NCBI GenBank assembly: GCA_003524305.1
Contig: DQHW01000009.1
Span: forward strand, 53,644-91,585
From: Anaerolineaceae bacterium
GTDB taxonomy: Bacteria; Chloroflexota; Anaerolineae; Anaerolineales; Anaerolineaceae
DNA: 37,942 nucleotides
Direction of reading: 5' to 3'
The position numbers and the translations under genes are program-made. Shown in pieces: positions 1 to 8,302 of the stretch. The stretch's first letter is position 1. Every line of letters starts with the position of its first letter. Under the pieces are notes generated by a model that was not told where the DNA came from, made no database searches, and was given only the letters and a program-made list of their open reading frames with translations.

Positions 1-1260
1 CCATCTTCGAGCCATACCGGTTTGAGAAAAAGTAAAAGATAAAAACACACCCACAGCATATAGCGGAATTAGTCTCGATACGCTGGCTTGAAACCCGATA
101 ATCAGGAAAATGGCAATCATGGCAAGCGCCACGATCCCCCTGGAGAACACCAACCGGCTTCCTCTATAGGTCAATTGACGTGGAAGATAACCATCTGCGG
201 CTGCAATTGCACTCAACCTTGGAAAATCAGCGAAAGCAGTATTCGCCGCCATCACCAAGATAATGGTCGTTGCGCTAATGGTGCCGATATATAAAATGCC
301 GCGATTTTCGAAGATCGTTCGTGCCAATTGCGAAATAAGTGTTTCTTCATCAGATGGAAGAACACCAACTCGGTTCGAAAGGAATGTGATCGCCAACATC
401 ATTGATCCCAAGATCAATGACATCATAATTAATGTTGTGCCTGCATTTTTTGAACGGGGTTCCTTGAATGCAGTAATGCCATCGGAAATTGCTTCAACAC
501 CTGTTACTGCAGTCGTTCCACTGGCAAATGCTTTCAATATTAAAAATGCTGTGATGGGTTGAATGGAATTTTCAATCCCAACGATATCCATCGGAGGAGT
601 ATCAACCACACCCAAGGTGCCAAGCAAAAGTCGAACCAATCCTACACCGATGGTAATGTACATCATCACAAGGAAGAAATAGGTCGGAATTGCAAAAGTG
701 ATTCCCGATTCTTTAACTCCCCTAAGGTTAACCAGCATGATCACCAACACCATGGATACCGCAATCCAAACTCTGACATCATAAAGCACCGGAAACGCAG
801 AGACAAGTTGTGCAGCGCCTGATGAAATGGAAACAGCCACGGTTAAGATGTAATCAGTCAACAGCGCCGCTGCAGCCATCTGTGCAGGAACCGCGCCTAG
901 ATTGTCTCTTGCAACGATGAACGAACCACCGCCATTTGGATAAGCATGAATGGTTTGTTCATACGAGATGATCAAGATTGCCAGAAGTACACAAATTCCT
1001 AAAGCAAGTGGGATAGAGATGTGGAAGGCACTGACACCTGCCGCGGCTAATATTAGCAACATTTCTTGAGGGGCATAAGCCACTGAAGACATCGCGTCTG
1101 AAGAAAATACTGCCAATCCAAGAAATTTGCCAATCGTTTGATGTGGTGCATCCGCAGTAGAAAGCGGCCTGCCTATCAACATGTTTCGCCAATTTTTTCC
1201 GGGTTTATATTCCGAAGTGCGCTTGATTACCGTTGTATCGCTGTTTTCTTCAAAATCCAT
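1..1260 (-). CDS. KimA-like potassium uptake permease (APC superfamily), partial
   Basis: This is an integral membrane transporter of the APC superfamily, and its N-terminal 420 residues are visible; the 3' end lies beyond the window. The sequence follows Bacillus subtilis KimA (YdaO) almost segment by segment: IGRPL near residue 29, AVFSSDAMSSVAYAP near 50-64, a DYILTVAVS helix, TAVTGVEAIS, and LIPLYAVGVF near the visible end. The Asp and Tyr of FSSDAMSSVAY (D55, Y62), the D/T of DYILT, the T/E of TGVEAIS and the late Tyr match positions implicated in K+ binding in KimA, so K+/H+ symport is favoured over amino-acid transport. The start is the ATG at 1258-1260, preceded by GAGAG six bases upstream. 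A good promoter lies 45-73 bp upstream of the start. Specificity is inferred; a general amino-acid permease remains possible. Confidence 0.8.
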   Translation of the reverse strand, partial: MDFEENSDTTVIKRTSEYKPGKNWRNMLIGRPLSTADAPHQTIGKFLGLAVFSSDAMSSVAYAPQEMLLILAAAGVSAFHISIPLALGICVLLAILIISYEQTIHAYPNGGGSFIVARDNLGAVPAQMAAAALLTDYILTVAVSISSGAAQLVSAFPVLYDVRVWIAVSMVLVIMLVNLRGVKESGITFAIPTYFFLVMMYITIGVGLVRLLLGTLGVVDTPPMDIVGIENSIQPITAFLILKAFASGTTAVTGVEAISDGITAFKEPRSKNAGTTLIMMSLILGSMMLAITFLSNRVGVLPSDEETLISQLARTIFENRGILYIGTISATTIILVMAANTAFADFPRLSAIAAADGYLPRQLTYRGSRLVFSRGIVALAMIAIFLIIGFQASVSRLIPLYAVGVFLSFTFSQTGMARRW

Positions 1261-1304
1261 CAAAGTCTCTCAGTCAAATTATTTCAACACCTGCAAAGCA
1301 AGAG

Positions 1305-1333
1305 ATTATACATCTCAGTTCATAGGCGGTCAA
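1305..1333 (-). promoter_or_regulatory. Sigma-70-type promoter of the KimA-like gene
   Basis: On the minus strand a TTGACC -35 box (1333-1328) is separated by 17 bp from a perfect TATAAT -10 box (1310-1305). The expected transcript starts near 1298, leaving a leader of about 38 nt. That is too short to hold a c-di-AMP (ydaO-type) riboswitch, which controls kimA in B. subtilis. Confidence 0.65.
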
Positions 1334-1401
1334 TCACTTGTCAAAAGTACAACACTATAATTATAGGTTCGTTTCATCGTAAAAAACCTTACACCCGCTT
1401 C

Positions 1402-2685
1402 TCAGTCAGGTTTTATAATATTCCCTGATAAACCATCTACCTTGACTGCATCAATTAATACTGTATCTATCATGTTCCATCGGTTAGTTTCAGCCCTGGC
1501 TTGCCACTTCATATAATAGCTGCTCAATCCGTGCAAGGTCCAGCCATTGTGATCTTGTTTGCCTGACCCCTCCCAAAGCACCTTAACTTCTTGTCCAACA
1601 AATGTTGAGAGGAATTTTGCCTCAGAATCTTTGATCACCGCGTGCATTTTTTTTGCCCGCTCTATTGCGGTCTTGCCACCCACATGATCTGGCAATTTTG
1701 CCGCAGCAGTGCCTTCTCTCAAAGAATAGCGGAAAACATGTCCGCCGCTGAATTGCATCTGTTTGACAAAAGCCAGGCTTTCTTCAAATTCGGCTTCACT
1801 TTCACCTGGAAAACCCACAATCACATCTGTAGTTATTGAAACCCCCGGAATAAATGCCCGCGCCATCGCCACCAAATCACTGAACGCAACCTGAGTTGTA
1901 TGGCGAGCCATCCGTTTCAACACCCCGGCCGAGCCGGATTGAAGGGGTAGATGAAGATGCGGACATAAACGCGAATTCTGCCACAACTTAAAGAAGCGTT
2001 CATCAAGATCCCAGGGTTCAATTGAAGACAACCTGATACGCTCCATATGGGTGTGGTCGAGCAAATAAGTCAATAAATCGACAATCGTCTCTTTTTGACC
2101 GGTGTCTTTGCCCCACGATCCAAGGTGAACACCGCTGAGCACCACTTCACGCACGCCTCCCCTTTCAGCCTGGAGAATATCGTCGAGCACTTCCTCCTTG
2201 CGAACACTTTGACCTTTACCACGGGCAACCCTTGTAACACAGAAGGTGCAAAAGTTATCGCATCCATCTTGTGCCTTGATAAAGGCGCGTGTATGGCTAT
2301 GCGCTCCTGGCAGCGGCTGTCGGGCGATCGGTTCCATGTCAAAGTCAAGAGACTCTGATTCCATCACTTTAAGCGGAAGGTTCATCTTTTCCAAGTTTGA
2401 AATTACGTCGTTAACCCCCGGTATTGCCCCTGCTTTTTCCGGTTCAAGCGTTGCCCAACATCCGGTCAACACAATCTTATGTGCACCAGCCTGGTGAGCC
2501 TGCCTGGCTTTTTGTCGTGAATCGGAGGTAGCCGCGGCGGTTACCGCGCAAGTATTAACCACCACCAGGTCAGCGCCATCCGAGGTGTCAATCACCTGGT
2601 GTCCCGCTGCCCTGAATTGGGCTGCCATATGTTCAATTTCAGCCTGGTTTAAGCGGCAGCCAACCGTATCAAAGAAAACTTTCAT
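1402..2685 (-). CDS. mtaB: tRNA (t6A37) C2-methylthiotransferase MtaB
   Basis: Radical SAM methylthiotransferase that converts t6A37 to ms2t6A37 in tRNAs decoding ANN codons. The N-terminal UPF0004 domain carries the three cysteines of the auxiliary [4Fe-4S] cluster (in VGCRLN, NTCAVT and TGCWA), and the radical SAM motif CDNFCTFC follows in the middle. A C-terminal TRAM-like RNA-binding segment completes the protein (about 427 residues, normal for MtaB). VGCRLNQAE is the MtaB-type N-terminus rather than MiaB or RimO. An upstream in-frame TTG would overlap the preceding lipoprotein gene by 20 bp; the ATG at 2685 lies 7 bases after that gene's TGA and is preferred, giving translational coupling without a clear Shine-Dalgarno sequence. 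Confidence 0.9.
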   Translation of the reverse strand: MKVFFDTVGCRLNQAEIEHMAAQFRAAGHQVIDTSDGADLVVVNTCAVTAAATSDSRQKARQAHQAGAHKIVLTGCWATLEPEKAGAIPGVNDVISNLEKMNLPLKVMESESLDFDMEPIARQPLPGAHSHTRAFIKAQDGCDNFCTFCVTRVARGKGQSVRKEEVLDDILQAERGGVREVVLSGVHLGSWGKDTGQKETIVDLLTYLLDHTHMERIRLSSIEPWDLDERFFKLWQNSRLCPHLHLPLQSGSAGVLKRMARHTTQVAFSDLVAMARAFIPGVSITTDVIVGFPGESEAEFEESLAFVKQMQFSGGHVFRYSLREGTAAAKLPDHVGGKTAIERAKKMHAVIKDSEAKFLSTFVGQEVKVLWEGSGKQDHNGWTLHGLSSYYMKWQARAETNRWNMIDTVLIDAVKVDGLSGNIIKPD

Positions 2686-2692
2686 TGGAATA

Positions 2693-3355
2693 TCAAGGTT
2701 GGTAAATTTCAAGATTGTCGAACAATACCTTCACACCGGGGTCGCTATATGCACTTGTAATCAAACCGATTTGACCTTCTGTGAATGAAGAATCTTGAAT
2801 TTGTGAAAGTAGTGTATCGTTCACTGAAAGAGATAAGATATCTTGCTGGCAGGTAGCCGTGATGTGATTAACCACACCGCCTTTTCGGATGGCATCGCTG
2901 TAATCCAGGTTGCCGGTGTCGTTTCCAAGCGTCATTACACCATCCAAGACCTTGTATATCCCGAAATAGCCATCATGACTGATCACAAAAGCATAATAGT
3001 TTTCAAAATCCTTGAATCGGCAAATGACGCCGAAATTGTCATTTGAAGGGCCTTCAAGCAGAACAGCATCAATTTCGATGCGAGAATCGTTAAAATTTTT
3101 TCCATCAACGGTAATAAATGAAAAATTGGGGGTGTTGACCTTAATCGTCATCCCTTCATATTCATATGCAATCTCGCCGCCGCTCCTGTCAATGGTTCCC
3201 CAACCGTTTGGGATAGTCGAAAAATCATCCGAATCGAGCAAGGTGCCAGGGGCAAGCGTGAGTTGCGCAGATGGGGTTTTCTTTACCAGGGAACACGCAC
3301 TGAGCGCAGTGAGTCCAATAAGCAAAATGGAAAACACAGTGATGGTACGTTTCAT
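2693..3355 (-). CDS. Lipoprotein with LamG/concanavalin-like jelly-roll domain
   Basis: A 220-residue exported lipoprotein of unknown function. The N-terminus is a short basic head, a hydrophobic stretch and the lipobox LSAC (Cys about residue 21), so the protein should be lipid-anchored on the outer face of the membrane. The rest looks like one laminin-G/family-16-type beta sandwich: it opens with DDFSTIPNGW, contains the FRFKDFENYYAFVIS-like strand typical of this fold (here CRFKDFENYYAF), and ends with VLFDNLEIYQP. Such domains usually bind carbohydrate, but no catalytic residues can be assigned. GGGAGGAAAG lies directly upstream of the ATG. The gene runs into mtaB with only 7 bases between stop and start, so the two are probably cotranscribed, although no functional link is evident. 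Confidence 0.75.
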   Translation of the reverse strand: MKRTITVFSILLIGLTALSACSLVKKTPSAQLTLAPGTLLDSDDFSTIPNGWGTIDRSGGEIAYEYEGMTIKVNTPNFSFITVDGKNFNDSRIEIDAVLLEGPSNDNFGVICRFKDFENYYAFVISHDGYFGIYKVLDGVMTLGNDTGNLDYSDAIRKGGVVNHITATCQQDILSLSVNDTLLSQIQDSSFTEGQIGLITSAYSDPGVKVLFDNLEIYQP

Positions 3356-3401
3356 ATTCTTTCCTCCCGGTATCTCATGACCGAATTTATTATACCAATT
3401 C

Positions 3402-4829
3402 TCAATTCTCGGCGTAATTTTCTTTCAGAATGTTTGAGGCCATGTCACGCAACCTGCTGTCGCGTGCAAAATCCACGGCCTGGCGCAAGACCTCAATGGC
3501 TTTATCTTTTTCACCTTGAGCCAGGTATAACTGTCCCAGGTGGATGAGAATCGCCGATTGATGCGGATCGATTGCATCCGCTTGAAGAAAATAGGTCAAT
3601 GCTTCATCCAGTTTACCAATCTTCATGAGAGTTGTACCTAACAAATCCATTAATGCGGGGGACCCGGGGTTTAATTGAAGCGCCATTTGTGCAGCGGCCA
3701 AACCAATGGTTTCAACCTCGTAGCTGCGTGTGAGACTGAACACTGCCAGCGCCCGCCACGGCAGATAGTTCTGCGGATCAATATCCACGGCATTCTGAAA
3801 ATGTGTCAAAGCAGAGGCTCTATCCCCCATGCCATCCAGCGTGGTGGCCATTTCGATTTCCCAGACTACTGTTTTAGGGTTCGCATCCGCGGCTTTTTGA
3901 AGATATTCAATGGCCAGTTCATTTTTTCCCTGGCGGCGGTAATACAATCCGCTCAAACCGTTCACCAACTCAGCATTCGGTGCCAGCTCTTGCGCCCTGG
4001 TGATGAATTGCGCGCCATCTTCACCGTTTTGTTGGGCTGACTCAGCCAGTAAAGCCCAGGCCACGCCATCAGAAGCATCCAGGTCTGTGGCTTTAACAAA
4101 TGCGCGTTGAGCCACATCCCACTCGTTCATCGTCGAGAGTTCCTGACCGATCATTTGATAACGTGTCGCGTTCTCTCCGACTTCACCTGATTCATTGATC
4201 AGTTGGGTCAGGGCGTCACAAGCCGCTTGCCTGTTTGGAAGCAATTCACCTGCTCGTTTAAGAAAGGACAGGGCTTTATCCGGCTCAACTGCCGCAAACT
4301 GCAATCCAATCTGGTAATTAATCTCGCCGTTAAGCGGATCGATGGCATACGCTTTCAATAAGGTTGCCAGTGCGCCATAAGCATCATTTAATGAACGCTG
4401 CGTCATTGCTGCCTGAAGAAACACGAAGGCATCTACATTTTCAGCTCGAGAAAACTCACGCAGCAAGGCTTTGGCGCGCTCCGAGTCGCCGGTCGTAATC
4501 AAGGCGTCTGTGAGCCACAATTGTCCTTCTGTGGTCAACGCCTCAAGGGATGCGGCTCTGTCAAATGCATCCACTGCGCCGAGGGGTTTGCCGTTGTTCA
4601 GACGCAACCGTCCCAGCCGCTGCCATGCTTCACCCTGCCAGGGTGCAAAGCTTAACTCGGTTTCGAGCGCGGAGAGTTCTGCCACCTCATCCATTTTTTG
4701 GTTGGCGGCGAAAACCTGCTCTCTGGCCTCACTCAACTTTGCCGGATGCGGAGAGAGGGGCATTACAAAGGCAATGCCCATGGGCAGCAAAATGATCAAC
4801 CCTGTTAAAAACGGCTTAGCTAATCGCAT
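3402..4829 (-). CDS. Membrane-anchored tetratricopeptide-repeat protein
   Basis: About 475 residues: one N-terminal hydrophobic segment (LTGLIILLPMGIAFVMPL), which is a signal anchor, followed by an almost continuous array of TPR units, roughly ten to twelve, with classic A/G-Y/F-P positions such as AIDPLNGEINYQIGLQF and AVDIDPQNYLPWRALAVF. TPRs act as protein-protein interaction scaffolds; the partner is unknown. The reading frame stays open to 5111, but that extension has low-complexity content, crosses the divergent csp gene and its promoter, and lacks a hydrophobic signal at its end. The ATG at 4829 gives a proper signal anchor and sits exactly six bases after a perfect TATAAT, so the mRNA may be leaderless. 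Confidence 0.8.
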   Translation of the reverse strand: MRLAKPFLTGLIILLPMGIAFVMPLSPHPAKLSEAREQVFAANQKMDEVAELSALETELSFAPWQGEAWQRLGRLRLNNGKPLGAVDAFDRAASLEALTTEGQLWLTDALITTGDSERAKALLREFSRAENVDAFVFLQAAMTQRSLNDAYGALATLLKAYAIDPLNGEINYQIGLQFAAVEPDKALSFLKRAGELLPNRQAACDALTQLINESGEVGENATRYQMIGQELSTMNEWDVAQRAFVKATDLDASDGVAWALLAESAQQNGEDGAQFITRAQELAPNAELVNGLSGLYYRRQGKNELAIEYLQKAADANPKTVVWEIEMATTLDGMGDRASALTHFQNAVDIDPQNYLPWRALAVFSLTRSYEVETIGLAAAQMALQLNPGSPALMDLLGTTLMKIGKLDEALTYFLQADAIDPHQSAILIHLGQLYLAQGEKDKAIEVLRQAVDFARDSRLRDMASNILKENYAEN

Positions 4830-4835
4830 ATTCCG

Positions 4836-4863
4836 ATTATACGCCTTAGTGTTCGAACCCCAA
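4836..4863 (-). promoter_or_regulatory. Promoter of the TPR gene, predicted leaderless transcript
   Basis: On the minus strand a perfect TATAAT is followed by six bases (CGGAAT) and then the ATG at 4829, which places the expected transcription start on the A of the start codon. A weak -35 candidate (TTGGGG) lies 16 bp upstream of the -10 box. No Shine-Dalgarno sequence fits between the -10 box and the ATG. Confidence 0.5.
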
Positions 4864-4869
4864 ACTCGC

Positions 4870-4898
4870 TTGACACACTTTTTATAAAATGCTAAATT
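4870..4898 (+). promoter_or_regulatory. Promoter of the cold-shock gene, extended -10
   Basis: A perfect TTGACA (4870-4875), a 17-bp spacer and TAAATT (4893-4898) preceded by TGC, which makes an extended -10 element. Transcription should start near 4905, giving a leader of about 60 nt, typical of cold-shock genes. Confidence 0.7.
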
Positions 4899-4900
4899 AT

Positions 4901-4915
4901 TCACATCGCATGTGA
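4901..4915. repeat. Palindrome at the csp transcription start
   Basis: TCACAT-CGC-ATGTGA is a perfect 6-bp inverted repeat that covers the expected start site. It may be an operator for a repressor or a small 5'-terminal mRNA hairpin; the sequence alone does not decide. Confidence 0.45.
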
Positions 4916-4964
4916 TGAGGGTAACCCCATCGCTTACAATCTTTTTCAGCATGGAGAAGAATAT

Positions 4965-5177
4965 ATGGCAGAACGTTTTGTTGGGACGGTTAAATGGTTC
5001 AATCCCGCCAAGGGGTACGGTTTTCTCGGCCGTGAAGGGGCAGAAGATGTCTTTGTACATTTTTCCGCGATCGTGATGGACGGTTACCGGGTATTGAAAG
5101 AAGGCCAACAAGTCGAATTTTCAGTCGAAAAAGGACCCAAAGGTCTGCAAGCAGCAGAAGTAAAACCTGTCGAATAA
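4965..5177 (+). CDS. csp: Cold-shock protein, CspA family
   Basis: A 70-residue single cold-shock domain (OB fold) that binds single-stranded RNA and DNA and acts as an RNA chaperone. It has GTVKWFNPAKGYGFLG with the RNP1-type K-G-Y-G-F core and the RNP2 motif VFVHFSAI, and ends at the usual length for the family. GGAGA precedes the ATG by six bases. The gene has its own strong promoter, a leader of about 60 nt and a strong terminator, so it is monocistronic. The chaperone role is family knowledge; temperature control is not shown by the sequence. Confidence 0.95.
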   Translation: MAERFVGTVKWFNPAKGYGFLGREGAEDVFVHFSAIVMDGYRVLKEGQQVEFSVEKGPKGLQAAEVKPVE

Positions 5178-5194
5178 CTTTTTACAACTGAAAC

Positions 5195-5235
5195 AAAAAC
5201 CGGTTTCTTATTTTTCAATGGAAACCGGTTTTTTT
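5195..5235. terminator. Bidirectional terminator between csp and the PLP enzyme
   Basis: A perfect 13-bp stem (5195-5207 with 5221-5233, core AAACCGGTTT) with a 13-nt loop and T-runs on both strands. It serves csp on plus and the convergent PLP gene on minus. Its right arm runs up to the stop codon of that gene (5234-5236). Confidence 0.85.
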
Positions 5236-6388
5236 ATCTTTCTCGAATGGCTTTTTCCATTTTTTCAAGTGCCTCAGTCAGCAGTTCACGCGAGCATCCG
5301 AAATTGAGCCGTACGAAACCTTTTCCGCAATCGCCAAAATCGTCACCGCAGTTTAAAGCAACCTTCGCCTTTTTCAAAAAGAATTTGTATGGACTTTCTT
5401 CCAGGGCAAGTTCCCGACAGTCCAACCAGGCCAGGTAGGTGGCATCCGGGCTGTGCATCTTGATCTGTGGAAGGCGCTTCTCGATAAAATCAAACGTAAA
5501 ATCGCGGTTTCCTTCCAATACCTCCATCATATGCTCGAGCCAGCCGCTGCCGTCTCGATAGGCAGCAATTGCAGCCGTCAACCCTAATAGATTGACATCT
5601 CCCAACAATCCGTGGCTGGTATTTTCAATTTTCTTCAACAATTCATGATTGGTGCAGATCAAAACGGCGCAGCTCAACCCGGCTATATTGAATGTCTTGC
5701 TGGGGGCGATCAGCGTGACCGTGGATTTCGATACTTCGTCAGAGAGTGATGCAATGGGGATATGCTGACTGCCCTTGAATATCAGATCAGAATGAATTTC
5801 GTCAGAGATAATGGTCAGTTTGTGCCGCAGGCAAATCTCCACCAGGCGTTCCAATTCCTGTCTCGAGTAGACCTTGCCCACCGGGTTGTGCGGATTGCAG
5901 AAAATTAAACAGCGAGTGTCTTCTTCAATTGCGGCTTCTAGCGCGTCAAAATCCACTGCATACGAACCATCTGTCTGCCTGACCAGCTCGACGTGGATGT
6001 TTCTGGCACCTGTTTTTTCAGCCGCGTTCAAGATCGGCGGATATACCGGAGGTTGCACTAATACTGATTCGCCCGGTTTGGTTAACAATTGGCAGGTTAA
6101 ATTGAATCCCGGCACCACACCCGGGATGAAGATCATATCCTTGGGTGAGATTCTCCAGTTGAAGCGCTCCAACATGCGGGCAGCCACCAACTCTCGCAGT
6201 TCCTGCGGGTGCAGCGGATAACCAAACACGCCATGCGCCACCCTTTCTTGCAGTGCTTCAATCACCGCAGGCGGAGATTGAAAATCCGTGTCGGCCACCC
6301 AAAGGGCCAGCACATCTTCACCGTAAAGTCCCCATTTGACGCTGTCGGTTCCGCGCCGATTGGGAGTTAATAACGAATCTCTGTTCAA
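5234..6388 (-). CDS. PatB/MalY-type PLP-dependent C-S lyase or aminotransferase
   Basis: A 384-residue fold-type I PLP enzyme of the MalY/PatB branch, members of which usually cleave cystathionine or cysteine conjugates by beta-elimination and some of which transaminate. Recognisable features are WVADTDFQSPP near the N-terminus (the family has W-V/A-D-M-D-F), GVVPG, CNPHNPVG near 164-171, SDEIHSDL near 195-202 (the PLP-ring Asp), and the Schiff-base lysine K231 in APSKTFNIAGL. FVRLNFGCSRE near the end carries the carboxylate-binding Arg. The start codon is TTG at 6388, supported by a perfect GGAGG seven bases upstream. A perfect TATAAT lies at 6423-6418 on the minus strand but has no good -35. 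Substrate unknown. Confidence 0.85.
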   Translation of the reverse strand: MNRDSLLTPNRRGTDSVKWGLYGEDVLALWVADTDFQSPPAVIEALQERVAHGVFGYPLHPQELRELVAARMLERFNWRISPKDMIFIPGVVPGFNLTCQLLTKPGESVLVQPPVYPPILNAAEKTGARNIHVELVRQTDGSYAVDFDALEAAIEEDTRCLIFCNPHNPVGKVYSRQELERLVEICLRHKLTIISDEIHSDLIFKGSQHIPIASLSDEVSKSTVTLIAPSKTFNIAGLSCAVLICTNHELLKKIENTSHGLLGDVNLLGLTAAIAAYRDGSGWLEHMMEVLEGNRDFTFDFIEKRLPQIKMHSPDATYLAWLDCRELALEESPYKFFLKKAKVALNCGDDFGDCGKGFVRLNFGCSRELLTEALEKMEKAIRER

Positions 6389-6485
6389 AATAAAACCTCC
6401 AAGCCAAAGTTTCTTCGATTATAACTTGTACACCTCGCAAGGCTGAAGACTGGTGCGGAATCCTGATATACTAGGAGAAATTCTT

Positions 6486-7409
6486 ATGATGATCAAACAT
6501 TCCTCCCCAGATCTCCCTTCTATTGAATTGCACTCAGCCGATGGCTGGAAGGATTATGCCCTGTTGGATTCAGGCGACGGTTTCAAACTCGAACAATTCG
6601 GCCCCTACCGGTTGGTAAGACCTGAAGCCGAGGCTGTTTGGTGCCAATCCCTTGCCCCTGCGGAATGGAAGAAAGCCGACGCCCTCTATAAACCCTCACC
6701 AGAAGAAAACGGCGGACATTGGGAGTATCGTCAGAAATTGCCCGAACGCTGGAAAATGACCTACGGTTCCATCGCCTTTTGGGCCATGAGTTCCTCCTCT
6801 AGACATTTGGGCGTCTTTCCCGAACAATCTGTGCAGTGGGATTGGGCAGATAAAGTCATAGGCAATTCAAAGATCACCCCCAAGGTGTTGAATCTCTTCG
6901 GTTACACCGGCATGGCATCGTTGGCAGCCGCCCGTTCAGGTGCACAGGTCACCCACCTGGATGCCTCGCGAAAATCCGTTTTGTGGGCCAAAGACAACCA
7001 GGCGCTTTCAAATATGGAAAACACACCCATCCGCTGGATCATTGATGACGCGGTCAAATTTGTGCAGCGCGAGATCAGGCGCGGTGTTCAATACGACGGC
7101 ATTATCCTTGACCCGCCAAAATTCGGACGCGGCCCCCAGGGTGAAGTTTGGGAATTCTACAAACTGTTACCCGATTTGCTGCAATCCTGCCGGCAGATTC
7201 TCAGTCCAAATCCGCTCTTCGTTCAACTCACTGCCTATGCAGTCAAAGCCTCATCCGTCACCATGTATTATGCCATCCAGGATATGATGGCCGACTTCAA
7301 CGGACGCACCCAGGCTGGCGAGATTGGTTTAACCGAACGCTCCGGCGGTCATTTCCTATCCACCGCCATATTTGCCCGCTGGTGTCGTGAAGATTCAATT
7401 CCCCAATAA
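6486..7409 (+). CDS. RlmI/RlmK-like class I SAM methyltransferase
   Basis: A 307-residue SAM-dependent methyltransferase of the 23S rRNA cytosine C5-methyltransferase-like group (COG1092). Motif I is NLFGYTGMASLAAARSGA, followed by the acidic THLDAS loop; the catalytic-region motif is LDPPKFGRG followed by WEF. The PUA domain that precedes the catalytic core in RlmI is missing; instead about 110 N-terminal residues carry a compact domain. The substrate is therefore not fixed and could be rRNA or another molecule. The ATG at 6486 has AGGAGA eight bases upstream and is preferred over an upstream in-frame GTG at 6453. It heads a plus-strand run with the next two genes, with an 11-bp gap to the following start. 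Confidence 0.8.
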   Translation: MMIKHSSPDLPSIELHSADGWKDYALLDSGDGFKLEQFGPYRLVRPEAEAVWCQSLAPAEWKKADALYKPSPEENGGHWEYRQKLPERWKMTYGSIAFWAMSSSSRHLGVFPEQSVQWDWADKVIGNSKITPKVLNLFGYTGMASLAAARSGAQVTHLDASRKSVLWAKDNQALSNMENTPIRWIIDDAVKFVQREIRRGVQYDGIILDPPKFGRGPQGEVWEFYKLLPDLLQSCRQILSPNPLFVQLTAYAVKASSVTMYYAIQDMMADFNGRTQAGEIGLTERSGGHFLSTAIFARWCREDSIPQ

Positions 7410-7420
7410 ACGGAGGATCC

Positions 7421-8284
7421 ATGTTTGATTCAATCGGTAACAGTTGGTCTTTGATCAAATCCAGCGCCAAAATCCTCGATGCAGATCGCGAATTGCTGAT
7501 CTTCCCCATCCTATCAAGCGTTGCAGTGCTGCTCTTAACCGCAGTCTTCTTCGTACCTATGCTGCTGGTCGGTTATTTCGGAAGGGTTGCGAATCAAGGC
7601 TTACAAGTCGTTGATTACCTGATCCTCTTTCTCTTCTATTTAATCCAGTATCTGCTGATTTTTTTCAGCAACACCGCATTGGTTGGCGCTGCCATGATCC
7701 GCATCCGCGGCGGAGACCCCACCATCCGCGATGGACTAAAAATCGCCACCGATCGATTTACCAATATTTTTTTATATGCGCTAATCGCCTCGACGGTAGG
7801 TATGCTCCTTTCATTAATTAAAGAAAGAGGCAATGTCCTTTCAAAAATTGTGGTCTCGCTGATCGGCTTTGTGTGGAACGTAGCCTCTTTTTTGGTCGTT
7901 CCTATTCTGGCGGTCGAGGATGTTGGACCGGTTGAAGCCATCAAACGCAGCGTTGGCTACCTCAAGAAGACCTGGGGTGAGCAGCTCGTTGGCAGTTTCA
8001 GCATTGGGTTGGTCTTTAATTTTCTGATACTTCTGGTTATGGGGGCTGGCGCGTTATTAATTGTGCTTTTGGCAAATTCCGGTGCTCAAGCCTGGACATT
8101 TGTATCCGTTTTTGTGGTGGCCGTCATTTTCATCCTAGGCATCAGTTTGATTAATTCCACCCTCACCGGCATTTATACGGCCGCTGTCTATCAATATGCC
8201 GCCACCGGTGAAGCTGGCAGCTTTTTCGAATTGGATGCCGTTCAAAACGCATTCAGACCGACCGCCAGACGGAATATTTTCTAG
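7421..8284 (+). CDS. DUF6159 family polytopic membrane protein
   Basis: A 287-residue membrane protein that opens with MFDSIGNSWSLIKSSAKIL followed by DRELLIFPILS, the characteristic start of DUF6159 proteins, which are common in Chloroflexota and Actinomycetota. About six hydrophobic helices can be seen, with a conserved loop around VPILAVEDVGPVEAIKRS and the C-terminal segment TLTGIYTAAVYQYA. The function of the family is unknown. CGGAGG lies five bases upstream of the ATG, and the gene sits between the methyltransferase and the large membrane protein with very short gaps, so the three are likely one transcript. Confidence 0.8.
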   Translation: MFDSIGNSWSLIKSSAKILDADRELLIFPILSSVAVLLLTAVFFVPMLLVGYFGRVANQGLQVVDYLILFLFYLIQYLLIFFSNTALVGAAMIRIRGGDPTIRDGLKIATDRFTNIFLYALIASTVGMLLSLIKERGNVLSKIVVSLIGFVWNVASFLVVPILAVEDVGPVEAIKRSVGYLKKTWGEQLVGSFSIGLVFNFLILLVMGAGALLIVLLANSGAQAWTFVSVFVVAVIFILGISLINSTLTGIYTAAVYQYAATGEAGSFFELDAVQNAFRPTARRNIF

Positions 8285-8302
8285 GATATGTCAGGAAGTT
8301 CA

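Noticed and set aside
4845..4862. GTTCGAAC resembling a tRNA T-loop
   Set aside because: No acceptor stem, anticodon arm or CCA partner nearby; only a short chance palindrome.
4829..5111. N-terminal extension of the TPR gene by 94 codons
   Set aside because: It crosses the divergent csp gene and its promoter, has no signal anchor at its start, and a perfect -10 box with an ATG lies downstream.
6464..6478. TGA-TATACT as an extended -10 promoter of the methyltransferase
   Set aside because: The start site would fall after the AGGAGA ribosome site, so the two roles conflict; the ribosome site is the better call.
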